Of a stretch of 6,815 bases of DNA, positions 5,733 to 6,815 are shown piece by piece. Made by a program: the position numbers and the translations under genes. The stretch covers positions 1-6,815 of the forward strand of contig JAAUQA010000175.1 of assembly GCA_012032855.1 (NCBI GenBank). The letters run 5' to 3'. The first letter of the stretch is position 1, and each line of letters opens with the position of its first letter. The stretch is from Candidatus Competibacteraceae bacterium. Lineage in GTDB: Bacteria; Pseudomonadota; Gammaproteobacteria; Competibacterales; Competibacteraceae. Under the pieces are notes generated by a model. It was not told where the DNA came from. It searched no databases and saw only the letters and a program-made list of their open reading frames with translations.

Positions 5733-6815
5733 GTCAAACGCGGGAAATGGACGGCCAGCAAAGCGATACTTATGCGGTACTGCGCGTTTCCCATCTCAGC
5801 AAGTCCTACCAGATCTACGATAAGCCCGCAGATCGGTTGAAAGAGCTGTTATTCAATAAGAAAACTCATAACGTCTTTACCGCACTGCAGGATGTCAGTT
5901 TCACGTTGGGTAAGGGCAAGTGTCTAGGGATTATCGGCGATAACGGATCGGGCAAAAGCACCTTATTGCAGCTGATTGCAGGGGTTCTTGAACCGACTAG
6001 CGGCCAAGTCCAGGCGCATGGAACGGTATTGGGATTGCTGGAGCTGGGGATTGGCTTTCATATTGAGTTCACCGGTCGGCAGAATATTTTCTTCTACGGC
6101 GACATACTAGGATTACCCCATTCCCTGCTTAAATCCAAAATCGATCAGATCATTGCCTTTTCCGAATTGCAGTCTTTTATCGATCGTCCGTTAAAGACCT
6201 ATTCCACGGGGATGCGTATGCGGTTAGCGTTTTCCCTAGTGTCATCCCTAGACCCCGATATTTTGATTATTGACGAGGCGTTGGCGGTCGGGGATTTGTA
6301 TTTCCAAAAGAAATGCATCGATCACATCATGAAAATCAAAGAAAGTGGTCGCACCATCATCTTTTGTACGCACAGCATGTATCAAATCGGCTTATTTTGC
6401 GAAGAAACCCTGTGGCTCAAAAACGGTGTTGTCGAACGCTATGGCGAAAGTATGCAGGTCACTTCGGCATATGAAGCGTATCAGTTGGGCAAAGAAGAAG
6501 ATGTTGAGAATGAAACGGGAGCGAAATATGCCAACATGCCGGTACGGATTACCGAAGCGGCGATATTGAATGAATTGCCGATCTCCCGTGGCGACGATTT
6601 GCGGTTACGCATTCGTACCGAATGCCAATCCGATGATCTGCCCTTCCATGTGATGGTGTCGCTGAAATTCGGCACCGATTACGGGGTGTTTGCCACCGGT
6701 ACTCATCTTTCCGGTAAGCCGCCATTGCGCGGGAAACAACGGGAAATTACCATCACCTATCCCAATGTGCCGCTGATGGGTGGGTTTTACTGGTTACACA
6801 TTCGGCTGTTCGATG
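5729..6815 (+). CDS. wzt: Polysaccharide ABC transporter ATPase, Wzt type with C-terminal domain (3' end outside window)
   Basis: This is the ATP-binding subunit of an ABC exporter that moves O-antigen or another surface polysaccharide across the inner membrane. The frame is open for 362 residues to the window end. Walker A is GDNGSGKST (70-78). The Q-loop region LELGIGFHIEFTGRQN (104-119) is typical of the Wzt/TagH group. The signature is YSTGMRMRLAF (158-168), Walker B is ILIIDE with D182 and E183, and the switch histidine is H215 in CTHS. After about residue 265 a beta-rich extension resembles the Wzt C-terminal domain, including GTDYGVFATGT and GGFYWLHIRL. In known Wzt proteins this domain reads the modified end of the glycan. 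ATG 5729 overlaps the previous stop (ATGA), with GGAAAG (5720-5725) as ribosome binding site, so translation is probably coupled. The usual partner permease Wzm is not upstream. Confidence 0.93.
   Translation, partial: MSQTREMDGQQSDTYAVLRVSHLSKSYQIYDKPADRLKELLFNKKTHNVFTALQDVSFTLGKGKCLGIIGDNGSGKSTLLQLIAGVLEPTSGQVQAHGTVLGLLELGIGFHIEFTGRQNIFFYGDILGLPHSLLKSKIDQIIAFSELQSFIDRPLKTYSTGMRMRLAFSLVSSLDPDILIIDEALAVGDLYFQKKCIDHIMKIKESGRTIIFCTHSMYQIGLFCEETLWLKNGVVERYGESMQVTSAYEAYQLGKEEDVENETGAKYANMPVRITEAAILNELPISRGDDLRLRIRTECQSDDLPFHVMVSLKFGTDYGVFATGTHLSGKPPLRGKQREITITYPNVPLMGGFYWLHIRLFD

Noticed and set aside
1..6815. CRISPR array, tRNA, rRNA, insertion sequence or phage genes
   Set aside because: No regularly spaced direct repeats, tRNA-like cloverleaf, transposase or integrase motifs were seen on either strand.

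Overview
The window looks like bacterial chromosome, most likely from a gammaproteobacterium. The CCA-adding enzyme is the long form with a C-terminal HD domain, as in E. coli. Lnt, the cardiolipin synthase and the Sir2 protein also resemble proteobacterial relatives. This placement rests on recalled family resemblance, not on a search. All supported genes are on the + strand, and the window opens and closes inside a gene.

Layout. Positions 3-761 hold the C-terminal half of apolipoprotein N-acyltransferase (lnt). Positions 785-2061 hold the CCA tRNA nucleotidyltransferase (cca), interrupted by a one-base frameshift at about 1437-1441. A 91-bp spacer follows, then a cardiolipin synthase of the two-HKD phospholipase D type (2153-3607, TTG start). 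A short spacer with two small hairpins leads to a Sir2-family NAD-dependent deacylase (3698-4465). Positions 4466-4701 are a transition zone. It holds a perfect 13-bp inverted repeat, a small ORF that may be a glycosyltransferase remnant, and a good sigma70-like promoter. A radical SAM/SPASM protein follows (4702-5732), also broken by a one-base frameshift. It overlaps by 4 bp (ATGA) an ABC-transporter ATPase of the Wzt type with a C-terminal sugar-recognition-like domain (5729 to the window end, open).

How the genes fit together. The left part (lnt, cca, cls, Sir2) is housekeeping: lipoprotein maturation, tRNA 3' end maintenance and repair, membrane lipid synthesis, and protein deacylation. 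The right part (from about 4500) looks like the start of a surface-polysaccharide export locus, with Wzt coupled to a radical SAM enzyme of unknown substrate. That coupled pair is the most interesting point in the window. No partner permease (Wzm) is visible between the Sir2 gene and wzt, so it must lie downstream or elsewhere.

Two of the six main genes carry an apparent single-base loss of the same kind (downstream frame is -1). Residual indel errors in the assembly are the simplest explanation. I see no CRISPR array, tRNA, rRNA, insertion sequence or phage gene. Apart from the coupled pair I see no clear sign of an undescribed system.
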